Part shown: positions 7,831-17,512 of the stretch, in pieces
Position numbering within the stretch: position 1 is the stretch's first letter
Layout of the letters: the number at the start of each line of letters is the position of its first letter
DNA from: Affinundibacterium seohonense
GTDB taxonomy: Bacteria > Pseudomonadota > Gammaproteobacteria > Burkholderiales > Burkholderiaceae_D
DNA length: 60,482 nucleotides
NCBI RefSeq assembly: GCF_014284305.1
Contig: NZ_JACOFW010000025.1
Coordinates: 1-60,482 of the forward strand
Direction: 5' to 3'
Program-made: the position numbers and the translations under genes
Notes under the pieces: generated by a model
Seen by the model: the letters and a program-made list of their open reading frames with translations, nothing else
Database searches by the model: none
What the model was told of the DNA's origin: nothing

Positions 7831-8622
7831 ATGAGTTCTCCAGAGATGTTATTAGACGTTTTGCGCACGGAATTGCGTAGAGTGGGTATGACCTACAAGC
7901 AGTTAGCGCGCTTGATCGAGATGAGTGAATCTAGCATTAAGCGCATGTTTGGACAAAAGGATATGACCTTATCGCGCATGGCGCAGATTTGTAAGGTCTC
8001 TGATATTTCCTTGGAAGATGTCTTGCGTCAGGCCGCCGATGTGACGCCACAGGCTGATAACCTGACCTTGGCGCAAGAGCGGGCGTTGATGGATAACCCG
8101 AAGTTATTGTTAGTCGCTATTTCATGTCTTGGACATTGGACTTTTGAACAAATCATTGAAACTTACACCCTCACAGAAGCGGAATGTATCTTGTGCATGA
8201 TCGAACTCGATAAGCATGCATTGATAGAATTGAAGCCAATGAATCGTTATCGCCTGCGCGTCTCTCCAGCTTTCCGTTGGCGGGCAGATGGACCAATTCA
8301 AGCTTTCTTTAAAGAGGTGGTCGTGGCCGATTATTTCAATGGGAGTTTCGACGGGCCGGGTGAAACTTTGATGTGTGTGCCGGCCCGTTTATCCAAAAAC
8401 AGTGCACAAGAGATTCAGCAAAAACTTCAGCAATTGACGGCAGAGATCGCGCGCTTACAGCACGAAGATCGCCGCCTGCCGGCTGAAGATAGAGATGGAT
8501 ATACATTGATGCTAGGTTTCCGTTCTTGGGAATTTTCTGCATTTACAGCCCTACGTCGTCCTGCTACGATGGCCAATACTAAAGGACGGGTGGTTCACCA
8601 AATTGGTCCTAAGAACAGGTAA
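7831..8622 (+). CDS. XRE-type helix-turn-helix transcriptional regulator
   Basis: A 263-residue protein with a helix-turn-helix at residues 8-55 (MTYKQLARLIEMSESSIKRMF, then MAQICKVSDISLEDVL), a DNA-binding fold of the XRE/Cro type. The central part resembles a winged-helix-like stretch (LTEAECILCMIELDKHALIEL), and residues 190-215 are coiled-coil-like (EIQQKLQQLTAEIARLQHE). GGAG precedes ATG. It is probably co-transcribed with the HExxH gene. Its last 28 bases overlap the end of the convergent patatin gene, with no terminator between them. Target genes are unknown. Confidence 0.85.
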   Translation: MSSPEMLLDVLRTELRRVGMTYKQLARLIEMSESSIKRMFGQKDMTLSRMAQICKVSDISLEDVLRQAADVTPQADNLTLAQERALMDNPKLLLVAISCLGHWTFEQIIETYTLTEAECILCMIELDKHALIELKPMNRYRLRVSPAFRWRADGPIQAFFKEVVVADYFNGSFDGPGETLMCVPARLSKNSAQEIQQKLQQLTAEIARLQHEDRRLPAEDRDGYTLMLGFRSWEFSAFTALRRPATMANTKGRVVHQIGPKNR

Positions 8623-10838
8623 AAACTAGAGCCGCTGCCCTGCGTCGTGCCTGCACCAATATAGAGTGGACCGAAGCGCGTATCAAACGCCACAAACGTG
8701 CTGGCTGCACGTTTGATTTTACTAAATTTGACGGCTTCTTTTTCGCCAAAGGTACCACCAAGTTCGGCAGAAAATCCGAGTCGAACCGCGCCACCAAGCG
8801 CAGCAGGCATACGTCCGATCCGATGTGCCATTACGAGTCGACCGAGAGCGACCGTCTTATTGGACAAGGAATCTGCTGGCGTACCGGATAGTCGCAAAAA
8901 ACCTCCTAGCGATAGCGGTGCAAAATCGCCTTGCGAACGTGACCATTCTCCGTAGATATGACCAGCCCATTCGCCGCGTTGAAAGGCAGACATGCCCACT
9001 ATTGATGAGTTTAGAATCGCTTTCTTATTTCGGTCTTGATCTAGGGCGCGCTCAGATTCCCAGGTCAAGTAGTGGCCTCGGGTCGGGTAAGCCAGTGAGT
9101 CTAAAGAGTCGATTCGAAAACGTAAAAATTCAGTGGTTTGAAACACTCTGAGCTCTTGTCCTGTTTCTTCTGGCAATATTTTTTTAACTTCAATTCTTTC
9201 GCGCCTGACGCCGAGTTGTACATCACCCCAATTGCCGATCTGACGCCCAATTGGCAAAACAACACCGTTTGTTTTATAGCCATATCGTAGCTGTTTTCTT
9301 CCTTCTGTGAATAGGTCAGCAGAGGAAGAGTTGCTTTGAAATGATGGCGCAAAATACCATTCACTTCCGACTCCAAGTGGTTGGAAAAATTGTGCCCCGA
9401 AAATTCGATCTGATCCGACTTTCGCAATGAAGCGCGCTTCTCCACCCCAACTGTTTTGCGATGCGGCGACGTGCATGGCACCAAGAGAAAATTTATGGGT
9501 GTCACTAAAATCGCTTGATAATTCCATACCAAGTCGCAGTCGGTTTTTGCTCCAGACCGCTTCATGTGTCTTGATAACGACATCACGCTCATCAAGTCTG
9601 TCTTCGATTTCAACTTCAACATGGTCGAGGTCACCGCGTCCATATAATTTGCCAGTCACTTGTCGTATTTTTTCTTCGCTGGCGACTTCGTTTAATTGCA
9701 GACCTGACTGCTTCAAAAGAATATCGGGATTAATTCTCTGCGTTCCCTGAATTTCGATACTGGTGATTTTGAGTGCCTTATCTGGCGTGCTACTTTCCGC
9801 TGTACGTAGTTGTTCGTAGCGACGATAGTCTTCAGGTGAAGCTTGTAGGTGTCGAAGTTGGGTTTCCAATTGTCTTGTGGCGATATCGCCTGCCAGCATG
9901 GCATTGTGATGTTCATCGAAATCAAGAAAGTCGATGCCATTTAAATTTGGCGCAATCAAAATATCTCTTGCACGCAGTTCTTTGAGAGATCGCTGCACAT
10001 TTTGTTCTGTCAAGATCTGCAGCATTTGTTGTGCGACACTAATTGCACTTCCTAATTCTTTTTCCTGTGCTAGTGGCGTTCCGACATTCACGGCAATCAC
10101 GATATCGGCTCCCATTTTTTTTGCCATATCAATTGGCAAATTGCGTACGAGTCCGCCATCGACTACCAAGCGTTTGTTGATATGCACCGGAGCAAACATA
10201 CCTGGTACGGCTAGAGATGCACGCAGCGTGATAAACAATGGCGTATCCGTGAGTTCGACCATTTCACCTGTGACCAGATCGGAAGCGACTGAGCGAAACG
10301 GGATTGGTAAATGATTGATGTGTTCGCTTTTCATGCCGTTTGGCAGAAGGCGGGTAAGAGCCAATTCGAGAGCCGAATTGCCAGCAGCAGATGGTGGAAG
10401 TGTGATGCCCGATCTGGTCACTGCGAACTCGATGCGAGAAGGAAGATTCACATCTTCTTCGCGACGCCGAAAGTCTAGTGCGTCACGCGCTGGGCGATCG
10501 GCAAGCACAGTTTCCCATGAGGTATTTCGCACGATATCTTCAATATCTTCGACTTTGCGTCCAGCAGCATAGGCGCCACCGACCACTGCGCCCATGCTAG
10601 TTCCCAAGACAAAATCAATCGGAATGCGCATTTCTTTTAATACCCGTAAAACCCCGACATGCGCGAAGCCGCGTGCACCACCCCCAGATAGAACTAATGC
10701 GACTTTTGGTCTTTCCTTAATCGCAGGTGTGTGTTCCTCTAGCTGTCTGATCTGAGCCTGGACTCCACTATGCAATATGCAAGAACCGCAGAGAAGAGCA
10801 GTGATAGTCACATTTTTCAAGCGTGGATGGATTGCCAT
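8595..10838 (-). CDS. Patatin-like phospholipase with POTRA and outer-membrane barrel (PlpD-like)
   Basis: A 747-residue protein: signal peptide (about 1-29), patatin domain (about 43-240), a POTRA-like domain (about 365-430, KITSIEIQGTQRINPDILLKQ) and a C-terminal 16-strand-type barrel ending FLGPIW, as in type Vd autotransporters (PlpD). The catalytic elements are present: oxyanion loop GGGARG (52-57), nucleophile elbow GTSMG with Ser81, and VDGG for the catalytic aspartate. The enzyme should hydrolyse phospholipids, with the barrel anchoring or exporting the patatin domain; export is family knowledge. Aromatic terminal Trp fits BAM recognition. It is divergent from nothing close and its 3' end overlaps the XRE gene by 28 bases. 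Confidence 0.93.
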   Translation of the reverse strand: MAIHPRLKNVTITALLCGSCILHSGVQAQIRQLEEHTPAIKERPKVALVLSGGGARGFAHVGVLRVLKEMRIPIDFVLGTSMGAVVGGAYAAGRKVEDIEDIVRNTSWETVLADRPARDALDFRRREEDVNLPSRIEFAVTRSGITLPPSAAGNSALELALTRLLPNGMKSEHINHLPIPFRSVASDLVTGEMVELTDTPLFITLRASLAVPGMFAPVHINKRLVVDGGLVRNLPIDMAKKMGADIVIAVNVGTPLAQEKELGSAISVAQQMLQILTEQNVQRSLKELRARDILIAPNLNGIDFLDFDEHHNAMLAGDIATRQLETQLRHLQASPEDYRRYEQLRTAESSTPDKALKITSIEIQGTQRINPDILLKQSGLQLNEVASEEKIRQVTGKLYGRGDLDHVEVEIEDRLDERDVVIKTHEAVWSKNRLRLGMELSSDFSDTHKFSLGAMHVAASQNSWGGEARFIAKVGSDRIFGAQFFQPLGVGSEWYFAPSFQSNSSSADLFTEGRKQLRYGYKTNGVVLPIGRQIGNWGDVQLGVRRERIEVKKILPEETGQELRVFQTTEFLRFRIDSLDSLAYPTRGHYLTWESERALDQDRNKKAILNSSIVGMSAFQRGEWAGHIYGEWSRSQGDFAPLSLGGFLRLSGTPADSLSNKTVALGRLVMAHRIGRMPAALGGAVRLGFSAELGGTFGEKEAVKFSKIKRAASTFVAFDTRFGPLYIGAGTTQGSGSSFYLFLGPIW

Positions 10839-10972
10839 GGTTACCTACTTCGAAAAACAATAAGTTGAAGAAAAATCAATCGGAATGATGCGAGAAAGAT
10901 CAGTGATGCGATCGGATTGCCAAGATCGACTTGGTTGAATCGCTAAAGTCTAAAACAAATTTTGCATGCTTT

Positions 10973-11683
10973 CTAGAAGCTGCCAGTGAATTGATATCGA
11001 CTGCCTGGATGCCACATGGTCACGATCGTGGCAATTTGGTTTTGTGATCTGGTCTTTCGGTGCAGGACCAGACAAGCTTCTTTGCTCGAAATGTGCAACA
11101 TATCGGCAATTAGTTTTGGTGGCATTACAGCTTCGATGCTGTAGTCCACTCCTTGGAGAGGGGCGACTGCCATTAAGTATTCATTTGGTGTTTTGATGGC
11201 AAAATCTTGGGCTAAATAATCTTGTGCCAATATCGAATTGACCCAGCGGTCTTCAACCTGAATCGCGACGTCATTTTCAAAATGGACAATCACCGAATGG
11301 AATAATTTCTGTCCAAGCTCCACTTGAAATTGTTGAGCAAGTGATTCGCTTGCTTCGACTTCGATTAATTCGTGTAGTTCGCTTCTGTGTGCATGACCTC
11401 TGGCTCGTACTTCCTCGGCGATGCTTTTGATGGCCACTAATGTTGCTTGGTATTTTTGTTGGGCGACGTAAGTGCCGGATCCTTGTATGCGATTGAGAAT
11501 TTGTTCGCTGGTTAATTCACGAACTGCGCGATTGACTGTCATTCGCGATACCTTGAACTGTTGCGCAAGTACGGCTTCGGACGGAATAGCATCGCCCTCT
11601 TTCCAAGTGCCAGCTTGAATTTCTCGCAATAAAAAATCTTTAATTGTTTGAAAGGCGGGTATCGCTGTGGGCACGTTAATCAT
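10973..11683 (-). CDS. hutC: Histidine utilisation repressor HutC (GntR family)
   Basis: A 236-residue GntR/HutC-type regulator: N-terminal winged helix (about 12-75, AIPSEAVLAQQFKVSRMTVN and RELTSEQILNRIQGSGTYV) and C-terminal UTRA effector domain (about 95-230), which in HutC binds urocanate. It is encoded divergently from hutU, and the shared intergenic region carries a perfect palindrome of the expected GntR/HutC type. Known role: represses hut genes until urocanate accumulates; the effector binding is inferred from homology. It ends in GSRYQFTGSF as HutC proteins commonly do. Confidence 0.93.
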   Translation of the reverse strand: MINVPTAIPAFQTIKDFLLREIQAGTWKEGDAIPSEAVLAQQFKVSRMTVNRAVRELTSEQILNRIQGSGTYVAQQKYQATLVAIKSIAEEVRARGHAHRSELHELIEVEASESLAQQFQVELGQKLFHSVIVHFENDVAIQVEDRWVNSILAQDYLAQDFAIKTPNEYLMAVAPLQGVDYSIEAVMPPKLIADMLHISSKEACLVLHRKTRSQNQIATIVTMWHPGSRYQFTGSF

Positions 11684-11761
11684 GGTGATGACAATTCTTT
11701 AGATGTATTTTGCTAAGTAAAAAGGTTTTCAACATTTTCTCACACAATCAAAAAAAGTCGC

Positions 11762-11790
11762 TTGCAAAAGTTGTATATACAACTTAAACT
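11762..11790 (+). promoter_or_regulatory. Sigma70-type promoter for hutU
   Basis: TTGCAA (11762-11767) and TAAACT (11785-11790) are separated by exactly 17 bases. The -35 is a four-of-six match and the -10 is a four-of-six match, so the promoter is of moderate quality. It points at hutU, about 105 bases upstream of the start codon. Confidence 0.55.
11768..11785. promoter_or_regulatory. HutC operator (perfect 18-bp palindrome)
   Basis: AAGTTGTATATACAACTT is a perfect palindrome and contains the TTGTATATACAA core typical of HutC sites (TGTATATACA family). It fills the promoter spacer between the -35 and -10 hexamers, so bound repressor would exclude RNA polymerase. It could also autoregulate the divergent hutC gene. 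Confidence 0.8.
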
Positions 11791-11895
11791 GCGCAGCATA
11801 CATAGTTTTTGTCCTATTCGCCTTGATTTCATATAGCGTTAGAGTATCGAGGCGTTTTTAAATTTGACCCTTTAATTTGACCCTAAGGAGATGAA

Positions 11896-13587
11896 ATGAA
11901 TAATGATCCACGCTGGGATGCAAGTCGTGAAATCCGCGCACCACGCGGCGCTGAAAAAGTGTGTAAAACTTGGGTAGCCGAAGCGGCCTACCGCATGATT
12001 CAAAATAATCTCGACAAAGAAGTTGCAGAAAATCCTAAGCACTTAGTCGTGTACGGCGGTATCGGTCGCGCTGCACGTAACTGGGAATGCTATGACCAAA
12101 TTTTGGCAAGTTTAAAAGACTTGGGTGAAGACGAAACTTTGTTGATTCAATCGGGTAAGCCAGTCGGGATTTTTAAAACCACCGAAGACTCTCCACGCGT
12201 GTTGATTGCGAATTCTAATTTGGTACCGAAGTGGGCGAATTGGGAACATTTTAATGAGCTCGACCGCAAGGGCTTGTTTATGTATGGTCAGATGACCGCA
12301 GGCAGTTGGATCTACATCGGCACCCAAGGTATCGTGCAAGGCACCTATGAAACTTTTGCGGAAGCCGGTCGTCAGCATTTCGGTGGTGATTGGGGCGGTC
12401 GTTGGATTTTGACGGCAGGCTTAGGTGGCATGGGTGGCGCGCAGCCATTGGCGGCCAGTTTCGCTGGTGCAGTCTCTTTAAATATTGAATGCCAACAATC
12501 AAGCATCGATTTTCGTTTGCGTACTCGTTATGTTGATAAACAAGCGAAAGACATCGACGATGCGATAGAACTGATCAAATATCACACCGAGCGTAGAGAG
12601 GCGATCTCGATTGCATTGTTGGGTAATGCGGCGGAAGTTTTGCCAGAGTTGGTCAAGCGTGCCAAGGCTGGCGGTATTAAGCCAGATTTGGTCACAGATC
12701 AAACTTCGGCACATGATTTGATTAATGGCTATTTGCCTATCGGTTGGACTGTTGATCAATGGAAGGCAGCACAGCACGATGTGAGCCAACATGCGAAATT
12801 AACGGCGGATGCAGCGCAAGCATGTGCGGTACACGTGCAAGCCATGTTAGATTTCCACGCGATGGGCATTCCTACTGTTGATTACGGTAACAATATTCGT
12901 CAGGTCGCCTTCGATACTGGCGTTAAAAACGCTTTTGATTTCCCAGGTTTCGTGCCGGCATACATCCGTCCTCTGTTCTGTGATGGCAAAGGCCCATTCC
13001 GCTGGGTAGCGTTGTCTGGTGACCCAGAAGATATTCGTAAGACTGATGCCAAAATTAAAGAATTGTTCCCTGAAAATAAAGGCGTGCATAAATGGCTGGA
13101 TATGGCGGGTGAACGGATTGCCTTCCAAGGCTTGCCAGCACGTATTTGCTGGTTAGGTTTGGGTGAGCGTCATATTGCTGGTTTAGCATTCAATGAGATG
13201 GTGAAAAACGGTGAATTGAAAGCACCGATCGTGATTGGTCGTGACCATCTTGATACCGGTTCTGTCTCTAGTCCAAATCGCGAAACTGAAAGTATGAAAG
13301 ACGGTACGGATGCGGTATCTGATTGGCCGTTATTGAATGCACTGTTGAATACTGCAGGTGGCGCGAGCTGGGTTTCTTTGCATCACGGTGGTGGCGTAGG
13401 GATGGGTTACTCGCAGCACTCAGGCATGGTGATTGTTGCTGACGGCACAGAAGCAGCGGCAAAGCGTTTGGCACGCGTCTTGGTTAATGATTGCGGTTCT
13501 GGCGTCATGCGTCATGCGGATGCAGGTTACGAACAAGCCGTGGCATGTGCTAAGCGTAACGGCTTGCAATTGCCGATGATTAAATAA
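11896..13587 (+). CDS. hutU: Urocanate hydratase
   Basis: A 563-residue urocanase, converting urocanate to imidazolonepropionate in the second step of histidine breakdown, with tightly bound NAD. The family is unmistakable: [12 protein letters not shown], the glycine-rich [10 protein letters not shown] and [10 protein letters not shown] stretches, and the active-site signature [16 protein letters not shown] with the conserved cysteine at about residue 418. The length equals the usual 550-565. AAGGAG lies 6 bases before ATG. Two tandem copies of AATTTGACCCT sit directly upstream of the ribosome site. First gene of the hutUHDI block. Confidence 0.98.
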   Translation: MNNDPRWDASREIRAPRGAEKVCKTWVAEAAYRMIQNNLDKEVAENPKHLVVYGGIGRAARNWECYDQILASLKDLGEDETLLIQSGKPVGIFKTTEDSPRVLIANSNLVPKWANWEHFNELDRKGLFMYGQMTAGSWIYIGTQGIVQGTYETFAEAGRQHFGGDWGGRWILTAGLGGMGGAQPLAASFAGAVSLNIECQQSSIDFRLRTRYVDKQAKDIDDAIELIKYHTERREAISIALLGNAAEVLPELVKRAKAGGIKPDLVTDQTSAHDLINGYLPIGWTVDQWKAAQHDVSQHAKLTADAAQACAVHVQAMLDFHAMGIPTVDYGNNIRQVAFDTGVKNAFDFPGFVPAYIRPLFCDGKGPFRWVALSGDPEDIRKTDAKIKELFPENKGVHKWLDMAGERIAFQGLPARICWLGLGERHIAGLAFNEMVKNGELKAPIVIGRDHLDTGSVSSPNRETESMKDGTDAVSDWPLLNALLNTAGGASWVSLHHGGGVGMGYSQHSGMVIVADGTEAAAKRLARVLVNDCGSGVMRHADAGYEQAVACAKRNGLQLPMIK

Positions 13588-13590
13588 TTT

Positions 13591-13767
13591 GTTTTCTGCC
13601 ACATAGGCGCAGAGTACGTAGAGAAAAGCGATTAGCGCGTTAGTGTCATTCCCGCGAAGGCGGGAATCCAGTGACTTTGGTGGAGCAATCGAAGACACTG
13701 GACTCCTGCCTACGCAGGAGTGACCAACAAAAAACTCTGCGTACTCTGCGCCTCTGCGGCAAAAAGA
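13591..13767. repeat. Dispersed inverted-repeat element, copy A (with nested second element)
   Basis: The left end (13597-13627, with GGCGCAGAGTACGTAGAG) is the inverted copy of the right end (13734-13761, with CTCTGCGTACTCTGCGCC). Inside lie two more hairpins, ATTCCCGC/GCGGGAAT (13648-13667) and ACTCCTGC/GCAGGAGT (13702-13721), whose flanks GTCATTC...CCAGTGAC and GACACTGGACTC are themselves inverted relative to each other. It fills most of the hutU-hutH gap. Copies B and C are at 15348 and 22035. Confidence 0.85.
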
Positions 13768-13790
13768 ATGTAAAGATAAAGGACACCAAT

Positions 13791-15332
13791 ATGAGCACAA
13801 CATTCACCATCCAACCAGGTCAATTCAAACTCGCCGACTTGCGTGCGATCTGGAAACAAGCTTTTAAATTAGCTTTGGCCGAATCTGCCTACGCGGCCAT
13901 CAACGAATCATCTGCGACCATTGATCGTATCGTCGCAAAAGGTGATGCGGCTTACGGGATTAATACCGGTTTTGGTAAACTCGCGAAAACCCGTATCCCT
14001 GATGAAGATTTAGAACTGCTGCAAAAGAATTTGATCCTGTCGCATTCGGTTGGTTCCGGCGAATTGATTTCTGATGAAGTCGTGCGCTTGATTATCGCGA
14101 TGAAAATTGCGAGTTTAGCGCGTGGTTTTTCTGGCATTCGAGCATCCGTGATCGACACCATGATCGCGGCTTATAACGCGGGCATCATGCCGGCGATTCC
14201 TGTTAAAGGTTCAGTGGGTGCTTCTGGCGATTTAGCACCTTTGTCACACATGACTTTAGCGATCATGGGCGAAGGTCAGGTACGTGTAGATGGTCAGATG
14301 GTCGATGCCAAAGCAGCGTTGGCAAAAGCAGGTATCACACCAGTCGTATTGGCAGCGAAAGAAGGCTTGGCCTTGATCAACGGTACGCAAGTTTCAACGG
14401 CATTGGCATTGAATGGTTTATTTTTGGCCGAGCGTTTGCTAGAAGCTGCAACCATCACTGGTGCTCTGTCTGTCGATGCAGCAAAAGGCAGCGATGCGCC
14501 ATTTGATCCACGTATTCATGCAGTGCGTGGCCAGCCTGGTCAAATCGCGACCGCGAATATTTATCGTACTTTGTTGAACGGCAGTGAAATTCGTCAATCC
14601 CATTTGGTGAACGATGAACGTGTTCAAGATCCATACTGCTTGCGTTGCCAGCCACAGGTAATGGGTGCATGCTTGGACATCATCAATAATGCCGCGAGTA
14701 CTTTGCTGACAGAGGCGAATGCCGTCACCGATAATCCTTTGGTATTTGTTGATACGAATGAAGTGATTTCTGGCGGTAATTTCCACGCTGAACCAGTGGC
14801 GTTTGCCGCTGATACTTTAGCGTTGGCAATTGCAGAAATCGGTTCCATTTCCGAGCGTCGTATCGCCTTGTTGATTGATTCATCTATTTCTGGTTTGCCA
14901 CCATTTTTAGTACCGTCATCTGGTTTGAATTCTGGCTTCATGATTGCCCACGTAACAGCGGCAGCATTGGCATCCGAGAATAAATCGCATGCGCATCCAG
15001 CTAGCGTCGACACGATTCCAACTTCTGCGAACCAAGAAGATCACGTCAGTATGGCAACGTTTGCTGGTCGTCGTTTGCACGAAATGGCACACAATACCGC
15101 GACGATCGTTGGCATAGAATTGCTAGCGGCTGCTCAGGGTGTAGATTTCCATCAACCATTGAAAACTTCGGATAAATTGACGATTGTGCACCAGTTGTTG
15201 CGTACAAAAGTTGCGTTTTACGATAAAGATCGTTTCTTTGCACCAGATATTGAAGCGGCGAAATCTTTAGTCGTCGAAGGTGCTTTGAGCGCACAATGCG
15301 CTGACTTGTATTCGCATTTGTATTTGGCTTAA
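13791..15332 (+). CDS. hutH: Histidine ammonia-lyase
   Basis: A 513-residue histidine ammonia-lyase, the first enzyme of histidine degradation, releasing ammonia to give urocanate. The MIO prosthetic group forms from Ala144-Ser145-Gly146 within [22 protein letters not shown] near residue 55 is also conserved. I start at ATG 13791, preceded by AAAGGA; an in-frame start at 13671 would add 40 residues encoded by the repeat element and is rejected. Length and sequence match the family. It follows hutU after the 177-bp repeat element. Confidence 0.97.
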   Translation: MSTTFTIQPGQFKLADLRAIWKQAFKLALAESAYAAINESSATIDRIVAKGDAAYGINTGFGKLAKTRIPDEDLELLQKNLILSHSVGSGELISDEVVRLIIAMKIASLARGFSGIRASVIDTMIAAYNAGIMPAIPVKGSVGASGDLAPLSHMTLAIMGEGQVRVDGQMVDAKAALAKAGITPVVLAAKEGLALINGTQVSTALALNGLFLAERLLEAATITGALSVDAAKGSDAPFDPRIHAVRGQPGQIATANIYRTLLNGSEIRQSHLVNDERVQDPYCLRCQPQVMGACLDIINNAASTLLTEANAVTDNPLVFVDTNEVISGGNFHAEPVAFAADTLALAIAEIGSISERRIALLIDSSISGLPPFLVPSSGLNSGFMIAHVTAAALASENKSHAHPASVDTIPTSANQEDHVSMATFAGRRLHEMAHNTATIVGIELLAAAQGVDFHQPLKTSDKLTIVHQLLRTKVAFYDKDRFFAPDIEAAKSLVVEGALSAQCADLYSHLYLA

Positions 15333-15347
15333 TTTTCCGCTTTTTTT

Positions 15348-15402
15348 ACCGCAGAGGCGCAGACTAAGTAGAGTGATTCAAAAAACTCTGCCTTCTCTGC
15401 GC
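15348..15402. repeat. Dispersed inverted-repeat element, copy B (short)
   Basis: ACCGCAGAGGCGCAGACTAAGTAGAG (from 15348) is inversely matched by ACTCTGCCTTCTCTGCGC (15385-15402). The same terminal sequences as copies A and C are present, but the internal part is only about 11 bases. It lies in the gap between hutH and hutD. Confidence 0.8.
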
Positions 15403-15450
15403 TTTTACAGTTTACATATTGATCTGAGTTGACTTTTTTTGAGAGTAAGC

Positions 15451-16083
15451 ATGCGCAAATGGACCGCAAAAGATTACCGCACGATGCCGTGGAAAAACGG
15501 TGGCGGCAGTACCACCGAATTAGCGATTTTCCCTGAAGGCGCGGGAATGGATCACTTCGTTTGGCGTTTAAGTACCGCGACTGTTGCGCAGAATGGACCT
15601 TTCTCGCATTTCGCACAAATCGATCGAAGCTTGGCAATTTTGACTGGTGCAGGATTGATGTTGAAAACTGACGCGGGTAGCCACGCAGAAAGATCGATCA
15701 CGCTGACGCAAGAAAGTTTGCCGCATCGTTTTTCTGGCGAAGATAATATTCTTGCCGAGCTATTGGATGGTACCGTCGTTGATCTGAATTTGATGACGCG
15801 GCGAGATGCGTGTCAGCATTACATGCAACGCTTGAGTGCTGGTGAGCATCTGATCAATGCAGAAGATGCTCAACAGATTTTGCTCTTCTGCGAAAAGGGG
15901 CGTGCGCAATTGATCAAGCAGACACAACTGGAAGCGGGTGATTTAGTTTTACTGGAAGAGGAACATGAAGCCAGTGGGATTCGTTGTCATATTGAAGCGG
16001 AAGAGGGCAGCCTTTTGTATTTAATGCGCATTAGTTTTTTAAATCATCATGAACAGCGTGGAGGCTTGCATGGGCTTGTTTAA
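15451..16083 (+). CDS. hutD: HutD family cupin-like protein
   Basis: A 210-residue HutD/Ves family protein with a double-stranded beta-helix (bicupin-like) fold. The family N-terminus is clear: [22 protein letters not shown], then [19 protein letters not shown] and [13 protein letters not shown]. HutD is thought to modulate hut expression or flux, possibly by binding formylglutamate; this is family literature knowledge and not deducible here. Start ATG 15451 follows GAGAG; a TTG four codons upstream is less likely. Its last 14 bases overlap hutI. Confidence 0.92.
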   Translation: MRKWTAKDYRTMPWKNGGGSTTELAIFPEGAGMDHFVWRLSTATVAQNGPFSHFAQIDRSLAILTGAGLMLKTDAGSHAERSITLTQESLPHRFSGEDNILAELLDGTVVDLNLMTRRDACQHYMQRLSAGEHLINAEDAQQILLFCEKGRAQLIKQTQLEAGDLVLLEEEHEASGIRCHIEAEEGSLLYLMRISFLNHHEQRGGLHGLV

Positions 16084-17302
16084 TTGGGATAGCCTTTGGC
16101 TCAATGTGCATCTTGCCACGATGGAGTCTGGCAATGGTTACGGCATCATTCGTGATGCGGCAATTGCCGTCAAAGATGGCAAGATCGCTTGGTTAGGTGC
16201 AGCGAAAGACTTACCAAACGACTACGCAGCGCCAATTACGCACGATGGACAAGGATGTTGGTTGACACCCGGTTTGATCGATTGCCATACGCACATGGTG
16301 TATGCAGGCAATCGCAGCAATGAATTTGAAGCACGATTAAATGGCGTCGCCTATGAAGAAATTGCACGTCAGGGTGGCGGCATCGTGTCGACTGTTAAAG
16401 CCACACGTGCCGCCAACGAACAAGAATTAATGCAAGCAAGTTTGCCACGTGTACTCAGTAGTTTGCGTGAAGGTGTGACGACGTTAGAAATTAAATCTGG
16501 CTATGGACTCGACACCGACACAGAAGCAAAAATTTTGCGTGTTGCGCGGCAAATTCAACGTGATTTGCCCGTTAGAGTTACTACGACATTTTTAGGCGCA
16601 CATGCTTTGCCACCTGAATTTGCTGGCCGTGCTGATGATTATATTGATGAAGTCTGTGAACGCATGTTGCCGGCGATTGTGGCGGAAGGATTGGCGGACG
16701 CGGTCGATGTGTTTTGCGAAAAGATAGGTTTTACGCCAGAGCAAACTGAGCGTGTGTTTCAAGCTGCACAAGCGCATGGCTTGCCGGTGAAGTTACATGC
16801 AGAACAATTGTCCGATCAGGGCGGCGCAGCATTGACCGCCAAGTATCGAGGACTATCTGCCGATCATTTGGAGTACTTGAGCGTTGAAGGCATTGCCGCG
16901 ATGCAAAAGCAGGGTACCGTCGCTGTTTTATTACCTGGCGCATTTTACTTTCTACGTGAAACCAAATACCCGCCACTAGCTGCTTTGCGTGAAGCGGGGG
17001 TGGCAATCGCTTTAGCGACCGATTGCAATCCAGGAACTTCTCCAATGACGTCGCCATTGCTCACGATGAATATGGCGTGTACCTTGTTTCGTATGACACC
17101 TTTAGAAGCTTTGCAGGGAGTGACTCTGCACGCTGCGCGAGCCCTTGGACTGTATGAGAAGGTTGGCAGTTTGCGTGTCGGAAAACAGGCTGATTTTGCG
17201 CTTTGGAACATTGAGAGACCGGCAGATCTGGCCTACATGATCGGTGTGAATCCTTGTGCAGGCAGCGTTTTTGCTGGGCAATACAGAGCCTTGAATAAAT
17301 GA
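16070..17302 (+). CDS. hutI: Imidazolonepropionase
   Basis: A 410-residue amidohydrolase that opens imidazolonepropionate to N-formimino-L-glutamate, the third step of the pathway. Metal-binding HxH is in [10 protein letters not shown] near residue 73; [30 protein letters not shown] and [10 protein letters not shown] are the characteristic later metal and substrate motifs. GGAGG lies 6-7 bases before ATG 16070; an in-frame ATG at 16049 lacks such a site. It overlaps the end of hutD, so translation is coupled. No hutF or hutG follows, so the steps after formiminoglutamate must be encoded elsewhere. Confidence 0.97.
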   Translation: MGLFNWDSLWLNVHLATMESGNGYGIIRDAAIAVKDGKIAWLGAAKDLPNDYAAPITHDGQGCWLTPGLIDCHTHMVYAGNRSNEFEARLNGVAYEEIARQGGGIVSTVKATRAANEQELMQASLPRVLSSLREGVTTLEIKSGYGLDTDTEAKILRVARQIQRDLPVRVTTTFLGAHALPPEFAGRADDYIDEVCERMLPAIVAEGLADAVDVFCEKIGFTPEQTERVFQAAQAHGLPVKLHAEQLSDQGGAALTAKYRGLSADHLEYLSVEGIAAMQKQGTVAVLLPGAFYFLRETKYPPLAALREAGVAIALATDCNPGTSPMTSPLLTMNMACTLFRMTPLEALQGVTLHAARALGLYEKVGSLRVGKQADFALWNIERPADLAYMIGVNPCAGSVFAGQYRALNK

Positions 17303-17405
17303 TGGCGAGCGATCATATCGTGGACTGCAAGACCCTGAGCCTGTGGATATTGTAAATACTGCGATGTTTCTTGTTGGAAAAAATTCACGGCTAAACAAAA
17401 TTGCT

Positions 17406-17433
17406 TTGATAACATTTGTCGTCGGGCTATCAT
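17406..17433 (+). promoter_or_regulatory. Candidate sigma70 promoter for the receiver/GGDEF pair
   Basis: TTGATA (17406-17411) and TATCAT (17428-17433) are separated by 16 bases, about 80 bases before the receiver gene. Good hexamers, but only sequence-based. Confidence 0.5.
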
Positions 17434-17512
17434 GAGGGAATTCGGCTTTATCGCTAATTTGTAGTACAGGTGAATTTTCTTGCTGGTTTGGTATTTTTGT
17501 TAGGGGACGAAT

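Noticed and set aside
13671..13790. 40-codon N-terminal extension of hutH
   Set aside because: It is encoded by the inverted-repeat element, has no ribosome site and is foreign to the histidine ammonia-lyase family; ATG 13791 has one.
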